Assembly (NCBI GenBank): GCA_022448645.1
Contig: JAKVBZ010000004.1
Location: 62,001-126,000 of the forward strand
Direction: 5' to 3'
From: Pirellulaceae bacterium
GTDB taxonomy: Bacteria; Planctomycetota; Planctomycetia; Pirellulales; Pirellulaceae
DNA length: 64,000 bases
The notes beneath the pieces are model-generated. The model was not told the origin of the DNA. It searched no databases and saw only the letters and a program-made list of their open reading frames with translations. Every line of letters starts with the position of its first letter. Positions within the stretch are counted from its first letter, which is position 1. The position numbers and the translations under genes were made by a program. Below are positions 39,102 to 48,317 of the stretch, one piece after another.

Positions 39102-39590
39102 ATGCCAATCGAGATTCGTGAATACCGATCGGATGACTTGCCGGCTATCAAAGCGATTACCGTTGCGTCGTTCGAAGGAGCTTCCATCGATCGAAAAATC
39201 CAAGAGTATTTCGGCATGGTCCATGGTCGTGATTGGAAATGGCGCAAAGCCCGACATTTGGATCAGGATGCTTCCCGTGATCCGGCTGGAATATTTGTTG
39301 CCGAAGAAGACGGCCAGATTGTCGGTTACATCACCACCTACTGCGACCGGGAAGCGGGCATTGGTATGATTCCGAATCTGGCCGTGACGGCCTCGCATCG
39401 TGGCAAAGGGATCGGTCGGAATCTGATACGTCATGCGCTACAGCATTTTCGATCTCAGGGAATGTCGTGCGCAAAGATCGAAACGTTGGCACAAAATGAA
39501 ATCGGACAACGTCTGTACCCTTCTCTAGGGTTCCAGGAAGTGGCTCGACAGATTCACTATGTCATGCCGCTAGATAGCGACGACGAGTGA
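39102..39590 (+). CDS. GNAT family N-acetyltransferase
   Basis: A 162-residue acetyltransferase. The start is the ATG at 39102 (MPIEIREYRSDDLPAIKAI), preferred over the GTG one codon earlier. The acetyl-CoA binding region is NLAVTASHRGKGIGRNLIRHAL, with the Q/RxxGxG/A pattern RGKGIG. Motif B lies in the IETLAQNEIGQRLYPSLGF stretch, and the central strand is GIFVAEEDGQIVGYITTY. The start of the protein resembles RimI-like and antibiotic-type GNATs. The substrate is unknown. The C-terminus is acidic. A likely terminator follows directly. Confidence 0.9.
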   Translation: MPIEIREYRSDDLPAIKAITVASFEGASIDRKIQEYFGMVHGRDWKWRKARHLDQDASRDPAGIFVAEEDGQIVGYITTYCDREAGIGMIPNLAVTASHRGKGIGRNLIRHALQHFRSQGMSCAKIETLAQNEIGQRLYPSLGFQEVARQIHYVMPLDSDDE

Positions 39591-39614
39591 GATGTGCTTT
39601 TGCACTCGCTTTTT
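39584..39614 (+). terminator. Rho-independent terminator after the GNAT gene
   Basis: CGAGTG and CACTCG arms surround an inner GTGC-TTTTT-GCAC hairpin, followed by CTTTTT. The stem begins inside the last codons of the acetyltransferase gene. Confidence 0.5.
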
Positions 39615-39772
39615 ATCCGCAGCGACAAACTTGTTGGTTTCGTTGTTGAACGGTACGTCGAAAACTTCATCGCGTCCGATAACGTATGTATTCGGGGAAT
39701 ACAGTCGCCTTCCGATTGTCCTTCAATGAACGTTCGGGATTCAGACAGTCAAGATAACAGAATGTCCCCAAG

Positions 39773-39934
39773 CTAATTGTCGGTATTGTCTTCCTGTAAA
39801 TTTTCTTCGGTGGCGTCATCCTGTTTTTGTTGAGATTCTTGATTTACATTGTTGTCTTTCTCCGAACCGAATATCTGGTCCCAATTGCGTGAATATTCCG
39901 GAGACGGTCCGCTTCTAACGATTGGTCCACCCAT
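39773..39934 (-). CDS. Small hypothetical protein, 53 residues
   Basis: A short gene below usual length cut-offs. An ATG at 39934 is preceded by AAGGTAAGG on the minus strand. The protein starts MGGPIVRSGPSPEYSRNWDQ, then IFGSEKD, followed by a Gln/Asp/Glu/Asn-rich, likely disordered tail, ending at TAG 39773. The ordered N-terminal 25 residues (Gly, Pro, Trp, Phe) against the hydrophilic tail look like a real conserved small protein. I have the impression that similar N-termini occur in planctomycete genomes but cannot verify it. It has no signal peptide or membrane segment. Function unknown. Confidence 0.7.
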   Translation of the reverse strand: MGGPIVRSGPSPEYSRNWDQIFGSEKDNNVNQESQQKQDDATEENLQEDNTDN

Positions 39935-40370
39935 GTTCTACCTTACCTTTTTACTAAGAATCCAAAAACGATCAGGAACCCAAAAACGTTCACACCTAGT
40001 ACTGCAATGCAGCGTTAAGTCAACGAGATTCACGAAATGTCGGCTGAGTAATCGTTTCCTTTTCGCTGGCCATGCATCGAAACAGCGTCAACTTGAGAGT
40101 TGAACACTGAACGCTTTAACTGAGCCATTATGGCTGTAGCCTGGCGCTGTCATTCTAGGCGGTGTACCTCCTTCAGACATAGTCAGTCAGCATGCCAATT
40201 GTCAATATCGAGCTGTCTTTTAGCACCCTTCAAGAAGGAAAACTTCGACAGATCTGCTCAACAGTAGACGCCATAAATACTACAATGGGCTGCCTGTCCA
40301 GCGAATGGAAAGCAATGCCTGGGAATGGACGAAGCTGTTTTGCGCCAACAAGTTGTCAAAAAGGTGTTTT
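39935..40370. other. Intergenic region upstream of the quinone reductase gene
   Basis: No gene is supported here. The left end should hold the promoter of the 53-residue gene. On the plus strand, an in-frame extension of the quinone reductase frame upstream of 40371 lacks similarity. Confidence 0.4.
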
Positions 40371-41363
40371 ATGAAAGCTGCATATATCGAGGAAACAGGA
40401 CCACCGGAAAACATCATTTATGGCGATTTGCCTCAGCCAGAACCGGCTGACAATCAAGTATTGGTTGAAGTGCGAGCGGTGGCGTTGAATCCAGTGGATA
40501 CCTACATTCGCAACGGTGCCAACTACTGGGAACTGCCTCAGCCATTTGTCGTTGGTTGTGACTTGGCAGGAACCGTATCGGCTGTGGGAAGCGGTGCGAA
40601 ACAATTCCAGGTTGGTGATCGAGTGTGGGGAACCAACCAAGGCTTGTTGGGACGGCAAGGGACGTTTGCCGAGTATTGTGCTGTGGATGAGTGTTGGTTG
40701 TACCCAATTCCAGAGAACGTGTCTGACGAGGCAGCAGCAGCTTGCTCGTTAGTGGGTGTCACGGCACACCTTGGTTTGTTTCGGGACGCCAAACTGAAAA
40801 CGAGCGAAACGGTTTTTGTGCATGGAGGGACCGGAGGTGTGGGATCGATGGTGGTCCAGATGGCCAAGGCAGCAGGTGCTCGGGTTATCACCACGGGTGG
40901 TACCGACGAAAAATGTACTCGTTGCCTTGAGCTCGGTGCCGACGTGGCTGTCAACTATAAGACTTCCGATGTGGCCGAGGCAGTCCAGAGGTTTGCTCCA
41001 GATGGAGTCCACGTCGTTTGGGAAACACTACGTGACCCCGATTTAGAACAGCTGGTGTCTTTTTTGGCAGAGCGAGGTCGTCTGGTTTTGATGGCTGGCC
41101 GCGACGCGAGGCCGCCGTTTCCGGTGGGGCCTTTTTATGTCAAAGGTTGTTCGCTGTACGGCACTGTCATGTTCAAAGCGACTTCGGAAGAGATGCAAAC
41201 TTGTGCTGATGATATCAATCATTGGTTAGCTTCTGGGAAGTTGCAGCCGCAGATAGCACAGACACTATCGCTTTCCGAAGCAGCTACAGCTCATCGCATG
41301 CAGGAAGAAAACACGCTGCAAATGGCCGGTAGCTTGGCGGGAAAGATTGTCCTGCAGCCATAG
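40371..41363 (+). CDS. NADPH:quinone reductase-like oxidoreductase (MDR family)
   Basis: A 330-residue zinc-free medium-chain reductase of the zeta-crystallin/quinone oxidoreductase type. The start at 40371 (MKAAYIEETGPPENIIYGDL) matches the family and follows AAGGTG. NADPH binding is given by VFVHGGTGGVGSMVVQMAKAAGARVITTGG, while the catalytic-zinc cysteines of alcohol dehydrogenases are absent. VVGCDLAGTVSAVG and NVSDEAAAACSLVGVTAHLGL are typical. It reduces quinones or enones with NADPH. It stands alone, with no close partner. Confidence 0.93.
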   Translation: MKAAYIEETGPPENIIYGDLPQPEPADNQVLVEVRAVALNPVDTYIRNGANYWELPQPFVVGCDLAGTVSAVGSGAKQFQVGDRVWGTNQGLLGRQGTFAEYCAVDECWLYPIPENVSDEAAAACSLVGVTAHLGLFRDAKLKTSETVFVHGGTGGVGSMVVQMAKAAGARVITTGGTDEKCTRCLELGADVAVNYKTSDVAEAVQRFAPDGVHVVWETLRDPDLEQLVSFLAERGRLVLMAGRDARPPFPVGPFYVKGCSLYGTVMFKATSEEMQTCADDINHWLASGKLQPQIAQTLSLSEAATAHRMQEENTLQMAGSLAGKIVLQP

Positions 41364-41622
41364 GCAAATCCAAGAGTCGCAAAGGCATGTTGGCGCTTCG
41401 GTTCTCAGTGAATCGAAGGCTAAAGCAAGGCCACTCATTGGGTAGCGGAACGACGTAAATCGTCTGGTGTTAGACGATGGCACTCGAGGAAAATTCGGGC
41501 GGTTCATGCTTTGGAAATGTAGGATGTGTCTGGAGACCGTCCTGCCAGGTTGTGAAATACACTCTTGTCATTCGAACTTCGTGATTGACGAAGACAGATT
41601 CCATCCAAGTCACGCTATCCCA

Positions 41623-43086
41623 CTAGCCTTTCACTACTCCAATGGGACGCATCCGGGCTACTTTCGTCGCCAGGTTGGCTCGGTGAACCACATCTACCAC
41701 CAGATTCACGTCCTTGTAGGCGTCCGGCTGTTCTTCTGCCAAACCTCGCCAACTGCGTGCTCGCGCAATGACTCCTTTGCTTTTGAGCTCTTCATCAATG
41801 CGGCGTCCTTTGGCATGTTTGACCGCAGCCGTGCGGCTCATTTGCCGCCCCGCGCCGTGACAGGCGGTTCCAAACGTTTGTTCCATGCTGCCTGGCTGTC
41901 CCACGAGGACCCAGCTGGCACGCCCCATATCACCCGGTATCAATACCGGCTGTCCGATCTGGCGATAAGTGTGAGGAGTCTCGGGATGGTTTGGTGGGAA
42001 AGCGCGCGTCGCGCCTTTGCGATGCACCCATACTTTACGTCGTCGTCCACCTGTGGTGTGTTCTTCGAACTTCGCAATGTTGTGCGCGACGTCGTACACC
42101 AGGTTCATTTGGAGTTGTTCCCAGTTACGACCAAAGATTGTTTCGAACGATTGTCGGGCTTGCCACATCAATAACTGACGATTGCACCAGGCATAGTTAG
42201 CCGCGGCACACATGGCACCCAGGTAATGTTCCCCTTCGGGACTGTGGATGGGAGCACAAGCCAGCTGTCGATCAGGTAACTCAATGCCGTACTTGCCCGG
42301 GGCCTGCCGAAGAGATTTCAACGAGTCGTCACACACCTGATAACCCAATCCTCGAGATCCCGAGTGGATCATCACACAGACCATATCCTTTTCCAGGCCC
42401 ATGGTGCGCGCGGCGATCGGGTCAAAAATGGCATCCACGACCTGCACTTCCAAAAAATGATTGCCTGACCCGAGTGTACCACACTGATTGGCTCCTCGAG
42501 CCATTGCCCGGTCGCTCACATACTCGGGTATTGCTTGGGGCAAGCAACCGTGCGCTTCCGTATGCTCGATATCACCATCGGTTGCCAAGTGACGGTCTTT
42601 GAGAAACGGTACACCTTGACGCAACAGCTTGCGCAGTTCCTTTTTGTTGAAATGATATTTTCCGGTTCGCCCTGTACCCGCCGGTACGTCGGCGAACAGC
42701 TTATCGGTAAGTTGGGTGATTTTGGGCTTTACGTCTTGATAGAACAGGTTGGATCGCATCAGCCGGACACCACAGTTGATGTCGTAGCCTACGCCACCTG
42801 GGGAAATCACACCTCCTTCTTCTGGATCGGTCGCACAGACGCCCCCGATGCAAAATCCGTAACCCCAATGGATGTCCGGCATGGCCAGACTCGCATGTTG
42901 GATGCCTGGCAGGAAGGCCACATTCGCGACTTGCTCTGGTGCCTGATCGTGGCGGATCTGTTCAATCAGCGCATCGTCGGCGTAGATGATCCCATCCACG
43001 CGCATGCCCGACTTGTAACTCTTGGGAATCTTCCAACAGCATTCACCTATCTGTTCCAGCGGACCGTGAAAACTTCCTTTTGCCAT
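41623..43086 (-). CDS. rtcB: RNA-splicing ligase RtcB
   Basis: A 487-residue RtcB, near the length of archaeal enzymes rather than the 408 residues of E. coli. It joins 2',3'-cyclic phosphate or 3'-phosphate RNA ends to 5'-OH ends through a GMP-histidine intermediate, using GTP and manganese. Metal-binding residues are visible in GYDINCGVRL (Cys105) and QCGTLGSGNHF (His210), with IHSGSRGLGYQV and the guanylylated His in ACHGAGRQMSRT (about residue 412). It follows archease by 197 bases in the same direction, its known activator. Substrates could be cleaved tRNA or stress-damaged RNA. Confidence 0.96.
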   Translation of the reverse strand: MAKGSFHGPLEQIGECCWKIPKSYKSGMRVDGIIYADDALIEQIRHDQAPEQVANVAFLPGIQHASLAMPDIHWGYGFCIGGVCATDPEEGGVISPGGVGYDINCGVRLMRSNLFYQDVKPKITQLTDKLFADVPAGTGRTGKYHFNKKELRKLLRQGVPFLKDRHLATDGDIEHTEAHGCLPQAIPEYVSDRAMARGANQCGTLGSGNHFLEVQVVDAIFDPIAARTMGLEKDMVCVMIHSGSRGLGYQVCDDSLKSLRQAPGKYGIELPDRQLACAPIHSPEGEHYLGAMCAAANYAWCNRQLLMWQARQSFETIFGRNWEQLQMNLVYDVAHNIAKFEEHTTGGRRRKVWVHRKGATRAFPPNHPETPHTYRQIGQPVLIPGDMGRASWVLVGQPGSMEQTFGTACHGAGRQMSRTAAVKHAKGRRIDEELKSKGVIARARSWRGLAEEQPDAYKDVNLVVDVVHRANLATKVARMRPIGVVKG

Positions 43087-43283
43087 CCTCGCAACCTAAA
43101 CCGGATGTTTTATGAATTTATAGACCGGACCGATAAAATGCTTCGTACCGGAACTGTGGACGCTTATGGTGATTGTGAACTTGAACACGGTCTCCATTGT
43201 CAGCTCGAACCAATGAAAGATCTTTTGGCAAAGACTTGCGAGACCTCGTTCCGGCCTACTTTCTATTTTCAGGCCCAAGACCG

Positions 43284-43694
43284 TCAAATGTCGACGATGA
43301 CTTCAGCCAACCAGCCACCCGCGTTCGGTTCGACAGTCAGTCCGTGGTATGTAATTGCCTTCACTTCGTGATCCAATTGATGACGTTGCTCGTCGGCCAA
43401 TTCGCCGTGGCAGATGGCAGTTAAACATGATGTTTCAACGCTCACCTGGTATTCGACCAGCAGCAAATGTTCGGTTTCGAACGTATAGAGTAATTCACTC
43501 AGCCAATCGAACAACAGCAAGTCATATTGGTCCCCTGCAATGGAATAGGATCTTTCATGGACTGGTTTCACGCTATCCAGGTTCACGGCCAGAACGTGAA
43601 ATAAGCCGTGAGCAGCATCCGTAAACAGTTCTTCAAGATTGTCAGCACGTACGCGAATTCCTAGATCGGCCGTGTGTTCAAAGATTTCAAACAT
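43284..43694 (-). CDS. Archease, RtcB activator
   Basis: A 136-residue archease. The start at 43694 (MFEIFEHTADLGIRVRAD) is typical and lies inside the end of the E2 gene, overlapping it by eight bases, so translation is probably coupled. Conserved acidic residues include the Asp of HTAD (residue 10) and those in LFDWLSELLYTFETE; the C-terminus WLAEVIVDI matches the family. Archease speeds up guanylylation and multiple turnover of RtcB, which is encoded next. A longer frame to 43784 has no supporting similarity. Confidence 0.95.
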   Translation of the reverse strand: MFEIFEHTADLGIRVRADNLEELFTDAAHGLFHVLAVNLDSVKPVHERSYSIAGDQYDLLLFDWLSELLYTFETEHLLLVEYQVSVETSCLTAICHGELADEQRHQLDHEVKAITYHGLTVEPNAGGWLAEVIVDI

Positions 43695-45042
43695 GGGCGG
43701 GTTCACTGTGTGGTGCCCGAATCCGATTCGCGACGTCCTGCAGCCAGTGGGCGGCAGGTGCCCCGTCCAAAACGCGATGGTCAAACGTTAGACTGAGCGA
43801 GAGGGTCTTGCCGGGAACGATTTTTCCCTCTTCGACAATTGGTTCGTCGACGATACGCCCAACCCCCAGAATGGCGGATTGAGGCAGATTGATGATAGGG
43901 GTGAAATGGTCCACGTCGAACATGCCCAGATTCGATAGCGTGAACGTACCACCGCTTAACTGCTCAGAAGATAATTTGCTTGTTTGCGCCAAATCGGCCA
44001 GCTCCCTGGATTTTTCGGCGACTTGTAATATCGACATTTCTTCCACGTTTCGGATCACAGGTGCGACCAACCCATGTTCTGTATCGACTGCGATCGCAAC
44101 GTTGATTTCGTCGTAGACATAAATTGCATCATTGATCCAACAGGCGTTTAAAAGTGGAAACTGGCGGAGCGAACTGGCAACTAATTTGATCAGCAGATCC
44201 TGATAACCCGGTACGATTTCTGCCGAATTGGCTTTGACCTGCTCGCGCCACGATACTAACTCGGCTGCATTTACTTTGGTGTGTAGTGTGACAGGAGCCG
44301 TTTCTTGTCTGCTAGCTTGCATGCGCTGAGCAATCGTCTGGCGAATCTTGGCTGGCTCGTGTAGCGTCCCGGGTACGCTTGGAAGTGGTACAGTGCGGCG
44401 ATTCGAGAAGTTTTCTGTCTGTTGTGCAGCTGCTACAACATCCCGTTCTCGAATGCGACCATTGCGACCCGTTCCTGACAAAGACTGCCAGTGAATGCCC
44501 AATTCTCGCGCCACACGCCGTGCCCTCGGAGAAGCGATCACACGGTCGGACGCAGCCGATGCTGTGTCCCTGGCCGTCGGTTGTCGGCGACTTTTGTTGC
44601 TCCGTGAAATGTCGTCGGGAATCACTCTTCCCGTCGGATCAGGAGTAGGTACTTTGTCGAGATCGACTCCCAGTTCACGTGCTAACCGACGGGCGGCAGG
44701 GCCCGCGGCACGCGAAGTTGACTGGGTAGGCGGATCCTGGTCGCCGGTAGTCACTGGTCCCAAATGTTGCACGGGGATCTTTTCCGGAGGAGTTTCACCT
44801 TCGGCCAGCAAGAATCCCAGAATCTGACCGACAGCAACGGTGTCGCCAGATTGTGGCGCGTCGGCTGGCACGTGAAGTATTCCAGCATCGAAGGATTCAA
44901 TCTCTTCCGCGGCTTTTTCACCCTCCATGACGAATAGCATGTCACCCGCGTTGACGGTTTCGCCATTCTTTTTTAACCATTCCACGAATGTTCCTTCATC
45001 CATGGACCAGCCGAGCCGAGGTACTACAATTTCGATTGGCAT
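43687..45042 (-). CDS. Dihydrolipoamide acyltransferase (E2) of a 2-oxoacid dehydrogenase complex
   Basis: A 451-residue E2. Residues 1-78 form a lipoyl domain with the modified lysine Lys43 in EGEKAAEEIESF, where most E2s have ETDKA. A proline-rich linker follows, then two peripheral subunit-binding domains: PAARRLARELGVDLDKV and SPRARRVARELGIHW with GRNGRIRERD. The C-terminal catalytic domain holds VARVI-type residues and DHRVLDG near its end, the acetyltransferase motif. E1 and E3 genes are absent from the window. It is immediately upstream of archease and RtcB, with which it overlaps. The acyl group carried (acetyl, branched-chain or acetoin-type) is not known. Confidence 0.92.
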   Translation of the reverse strand: MPIEIVVPRLGWSMDEGTFVEWLKKNGETVNAGDMLFVMEGEKAAEEIESFDAGILHVPADAPQSGDTVAVGQILGFLLAEGETPPEKIPVQHLGPVTTGDQDPPTQSTSRAAGPAARRLARELGVDLDKVPTPDPTGRVIPDDISRSNKSRRQPTARDTASAASDRVIASPRARRVARELGIHWQSLSGTGRNGRIRERDVVAAAQQTENFSNRRTVPLPSVPGTLHEPAKIRQTIAQRMQASRQETAPVTLHTKVNAAELVSWREQVKANSAEIVPGYQDLLIKLVASSLRQFPLLNACWINDAIYVYDEINVAIAVDTEHGLVAPVIRNVEEMSILQVAEKSRELADLAQTSKLSSEQLSGGTFTLSNLGMFDVDHFTPIINLPQSAILGVGRIVDEPIVEEGKIVPGKTLSLSLTFDHRVLDGAPAAHWLQDVANRIRAPHSEPAHV

Positions 45043-45667
45043 GTTTGACGATTCGTCATCGATGGCGTTATTGATGTTAAAAGTAGCAGCACTTCAGAAT
45101 AATATATTTGTTGGTGGCTTGCCACGGATGCCAAGGACCATTCTTCGATGATGCTGTGAGCAATTCGTTGACTGCCCCTAAATTTACATGCGTTTTTTGC
45201 ATTTGTTAGAGGTTCGCGTCTAGCGCTGTTGGTTTACTTGCACGGTAGGCGATTCTTTCACGACTACGTCAACAGGCCCGACGATTAACTCTTTGGAAAA
45301 CGTGAATTGTCTACGCCTCCTGAAGCGCTGGCCAAATGGTAAGCCTTTGGTGTTGATCTTGGCGAGGCTGATTAAGGACGCTAGATCGTCCTATGCCCGC
45401 ACCAGGTAACCGTCACCAGTCAGTACGACGCCCGATTCGTCCGCACCAGCCTCGTTGTCACCCCAACTGCCAGGTCCGATCTTCGATTCTGAAATCATCG
45501 CTGCAAACTTTAGTGGTATCCAACTCAGTTAGGGAGTAATTTGCACTCACTTCTCTGCAGGAAAGAACACCTGGCCGGGTTCCGCCACGCGTGCGGCGGT
45601 CCCGATCATGAACAAGAAGAGAAAGATAAATTCGCAAAGCGTAGCGATATTTGCGTATCGAGAGGTG
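45043..45667. other. Intergenic region, mostly non-coding
   Basis: No gene is supported. A minus-strand stretch around 45390-45520 has a short frame with ISESKIGPGSWGDNEAGADE and then stops, perhaps the end of a degraded gene. The region separates the SDR gene from the E2 operon and presumably holds the E2 promoter. Confidence 0.35.
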
Positions 45668-46486
45668 CTACGATTCATCGAATACCTCACTACCTACCGA
45701 CCCACCGGCGTTTAACGCCAAGTTGCCGCCGTCTAGAGGGATGAGGGTACCGGTTACCCAGGACGAAGCGTCTGATGCCAAAAAGACTGCCAGGCCTTTG
45801 ATGTCATCGGAATGACCAAAGCGACCAGCAGGAATGCCGCTGAGAAAGCGTTCTTTAATCCTGGGGTCACTGTCGATACGGGCTTGTAAACCGGGGTTAA
45901 GTACTTGCGCGGGCAGGACTGAGTTGACCCGCACCCCGCGTCCGCTCCATTCACTACTCAGTTCTCTCGTCATTTGCACAACGGCGCCCATAGCCATGCT
46001 GTAGGCGATGTGGCCACGCCCCAATGAGGTGATGCTTGCCAGCGATCCCAGATTAAGAATACTGCCACGTCCCGCTGCCAGCATTCTTCGGCCAGCTTCC
46101 TGACAACAACAGAAGCGCCCGTAAACCAGGTTGCGCCAGGTCCACTCGACTTCGTCCAACGAGATGTCTTCCGGCTTTTTACGGACGGCTTCGCCGGCAA
46201 TGTTGGCCAAAAAGTCAATCTGGCCGAATTCACTGTCGACTTGGGTGAACATGTCACGGATCTGGTCGGGTTGAGAAATGTCGCAAACCACTGGTAATGC
46301 ACGACGGCCAATCGCTTCGATTTCGGCAGCGATTGCTTCCGCACCTTGTTGGTTGATGTCAGCCAACACGAGATGGGCTCCCGCTTCGGCCAACGCCAGC
46401 GAGGAAGACTTACCCATCCCACTGGCAGCGCCAGTCACTAGAGCGACTCGATCGGCAAGATCCAATAAAGTGTTAACGTGTGTCAT
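45668..46486 (-). CDS. Short-chain dehydrogenase/reductase lacking the catalytic lysine
   Basis: A 272-residue classical SDR. NAD(P) binding is clear in VALVTGAASGMGKSSSLALAEAG (TGxxxGxG, about residues 18-25), and NIAG is present. The catalytic Ser lies in NLGSLASITS. The YxxxK motif reads YSMAM, so Tyr162 is present but the lysine at 166 is methionine, as checked in the DNA. Catalysis would be impaired or altered in a normal SDR. It is 50 bases downstream of the Nramp-like gene on the same strand. The substrate is unknown. Confidence 0.88.
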   Translation of the reverse strand: MTHVNTLLDLADRVALVTGAASGMGKSSSLALAEAGAHLVLADINQQGAEAIAAEIEAIGRRALPVVCDISQPDQIRDMFTQVDSEFGQIDFLANIAGEAVRKKPEDISLDEVEWTWRNLVYGRFCCCQEAGRRMLAAGRGSILNLGSLASITSLGRGHIAYSMAMGAVVQMTRELSSEWSGRGVRVNSVLPAQVLNPGLQARIDSDPRIKERFLSGIPAGRFGHSDDIKGLAVFLASDASSWVTGTLIPLDGGNLALNAGGSVGSEVFDES

Positions 46487-46536
46487 AGTGAAGACTCAAT
46501 ATACCAGTCGTGTAGAAGTTGTTGGATGAATCGTTG

Positions 46537-48138
46537 CTATCTGTCCGTTTTTCCATCAGCGAACCAACGATGGAATACATTTGCGGCGATCGCGCAGACC
46601 ACAGCTACCACGAGTATTCCACCAATCGAAAACCAACGAGTTTGCAACCAGTTGCCATCCGGGGTGTGATTGTCCCAGTAACCTTTTATTCCGAGGGCCA
46701 GAAGAATGATTCCTGCCAGCACATACATGCACTGAGTCCACAAGGGAGAATGTAGAGGCCGCGGTGTGAAACGTTTTTCGATCCAAAGATTCATCAAGCA
46801 AATGATACCGCTTACCAGTACGCCGGTGTATAAATTGATCGGGCGTAGCACCTGTAAAATGATTTCTTTGGCCAAATTCGGACCGCCTGCTGTTTCGGCA
46901 CTGAATACGACGCTGAACATGGCCAACACTGCGACGATGGCGATGCAGGTTTGCCATATCAAAACTCCCTTTTCTACCATTTGACGATTGGCGTTGATCC
47001 ATTTCTCATTGAAAGCCCGCAGGACTTCAGTCACAACCGCCACACCAATCTCGATCGTGCCATACAGCGTCCCCAGCATCGTCAAGATCGCGCCGGACAC
47101 ATACAAGGGATACAACCAGGCGTTCACTCGCGTTAGTAGTCTCGATTGTTGACCCAGCATGTCGGCACTGTCGGGAATCTCCTGGTTGGGACCAAGTAAT
47201 TCGACACCGGAGGCTACAAATACGGCACTGAACAGGACGATTAGGCAGAAACTGATTCCACAATCGATCATTGGTGCTTTTACCCAGATGCGGGCTGGAT
47301 GTTGAGGGTCCGCCGCGATGGCTTGTATCTCTTGCTCGTTAGGAGGCTGACAACCGGCATATCCCCATCGCTTGTCACGCAGCCAAGTGCAGTACGCCAG
47401 GTAGTCGAACGCAGCTCCTCCGACCACACCCACGTACGTCGTCAGCTCGACCCATTTTGCCGTGCCCCACACGTTGGGATATTTGTCTCGTATCCAATCC
47501 GGGTAGTCGCCAAATATAGGCGTCACGAACCCTTTTAACATTGCCAAGTAGTTAGGGTTGTACATGATCAGCGATATGATCGCGGCTAACATTAAGAACG
47601 TCACGACGACGATCTGAATGCGTTCCATCATCGTATAGCCACCACTAAAGGACAGTGCCACAACGGCGCCGATAGTGATCATCGCCCACATGAACTGAGC
47701 GCCACCGTTCAGACTGTCAGCAGTTCCTGTCAATAGAGCAAAATAGTTGCCTAGCGTACTGGAATGGAAACTCATCCAGATCGGCTGCACAATGATGATC
47801 ATCACCATCATCATCAAAGGTACCCAACCACGAGGTCCGGGCAGATCCATCATCCGTCGAAATGGATGAACGCCTGTTAGCATGAGATGCTTGGCCGATC
47901 CGAACACCAAGAACCATTTCAAAACGGAAATGAACAGGAACAAAAACAGAATGTTGTAACCAAAAAGGACTCCGCCGCGCGTCGAGAAAATCAGTTCACC
48001 CGTACCAATGGTGACACTGGCGATCACAGCACCCGGGCCAAAGAGCGCCAGCCAACCGAGCGGGCTACGCGTGATGAGTGCTTTCGGGAGATCTGGTAGT
48101 TCGGTGTATGTTTTTGCAGAGGATGCTTCTTGATTCAT
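46537..48138 (-). CDS. Nramp-fold membrane transporter with atypical metal motif
   Basis: A 533-residue membrane protein with about 12 predicted helices. The start at 48138 (MNQEASSAKTY) follows the family; an upstream extension has no similarity. In TM1, GPGAVIASVTIGTGELIFS aligns with the Nramp region whose metal-binding DPGN is replaced by GTGE, and the usual MPH of TM6 is not evident. The protein is therefore in the Nramp superfamily but possibly moves something other than Mn/Fe, perhaps another cation or a different substrate. It is followed by the SDR gene and lies downstream of fhcA. Confidence 0.82.
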   Translation of the reverse strand: MNQEASSAKTYTELPDLPKALITRSPLGWLALFGPGAVIASVTIGTGELIFSTRGGVLFGYNILFLFLFISVLKWFLVFGSAKHLMLTGVHPFRRMMDLPGPRGWVPLMMMVMIIIVQPIWMSFHSSTLGNYFALLTGTADSLNGGAQFMWAMITIGAVVALSFSGGYTMMERIQIVVVTFLMLAAIISLIMYNPNYLAMLKGFVTPIFGDYPDWIRDKYPNVWGTAKWVELTTYVGVVGGAAFDYLAYCTWLRDKRWGYAGCQPPNEQEIQAIAADPQHPARIWVKAPMIDCGISFCLIVLFSAVFVASGVELLGPNQEIPDSADMLGQQSRLLTRVNAWLYPLYVSGAILTMLGTLYGTIEIGVAVVTEVLRAFNEKWINANRQMVEKGVLIWQTCIAIVAVLAMFSVVFSAETAGGPNLAKEIILQVLRPINLYTGVLVSGIICLMNLWIEKRFTPRPLHSPLWTQCMYVLAGIILLALGIKGYWDNHTPDGNWLQTRWFSIGGILVVAVVCAIAANVFHRWFADGKTDR

Positions 48139-48317
48139 CCCACAATTAAAACCTAGATGGCGGCACACGGAAAGGGTGTCAACAGTTCTGGAACTTCTTC
48201 TCCATGGTGGAGTAAGAAAAAGAATGGTGTCATTCAGAAAGAAATTCGCTGCGTGTGCCAACCAATCTTTTTTTCTTAGTTCCAATGCGATGTGATGGAA
48301 TAGGTAGAAAGTGGACT

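Noticed and set aside
41459..41478. ATCGTCT-AGACGAT hairpin after the quinone reductase gene
   Set aside because: No T-run follows and it lies about 100 bases after the stop; not strong enough to call a terminator.
43695..43784. Longer upstream start for archease
   Set aside because: The added residues lie within the E2 coding region in another frame and have no similarity; MFEIFEHTAD is the normal family start.
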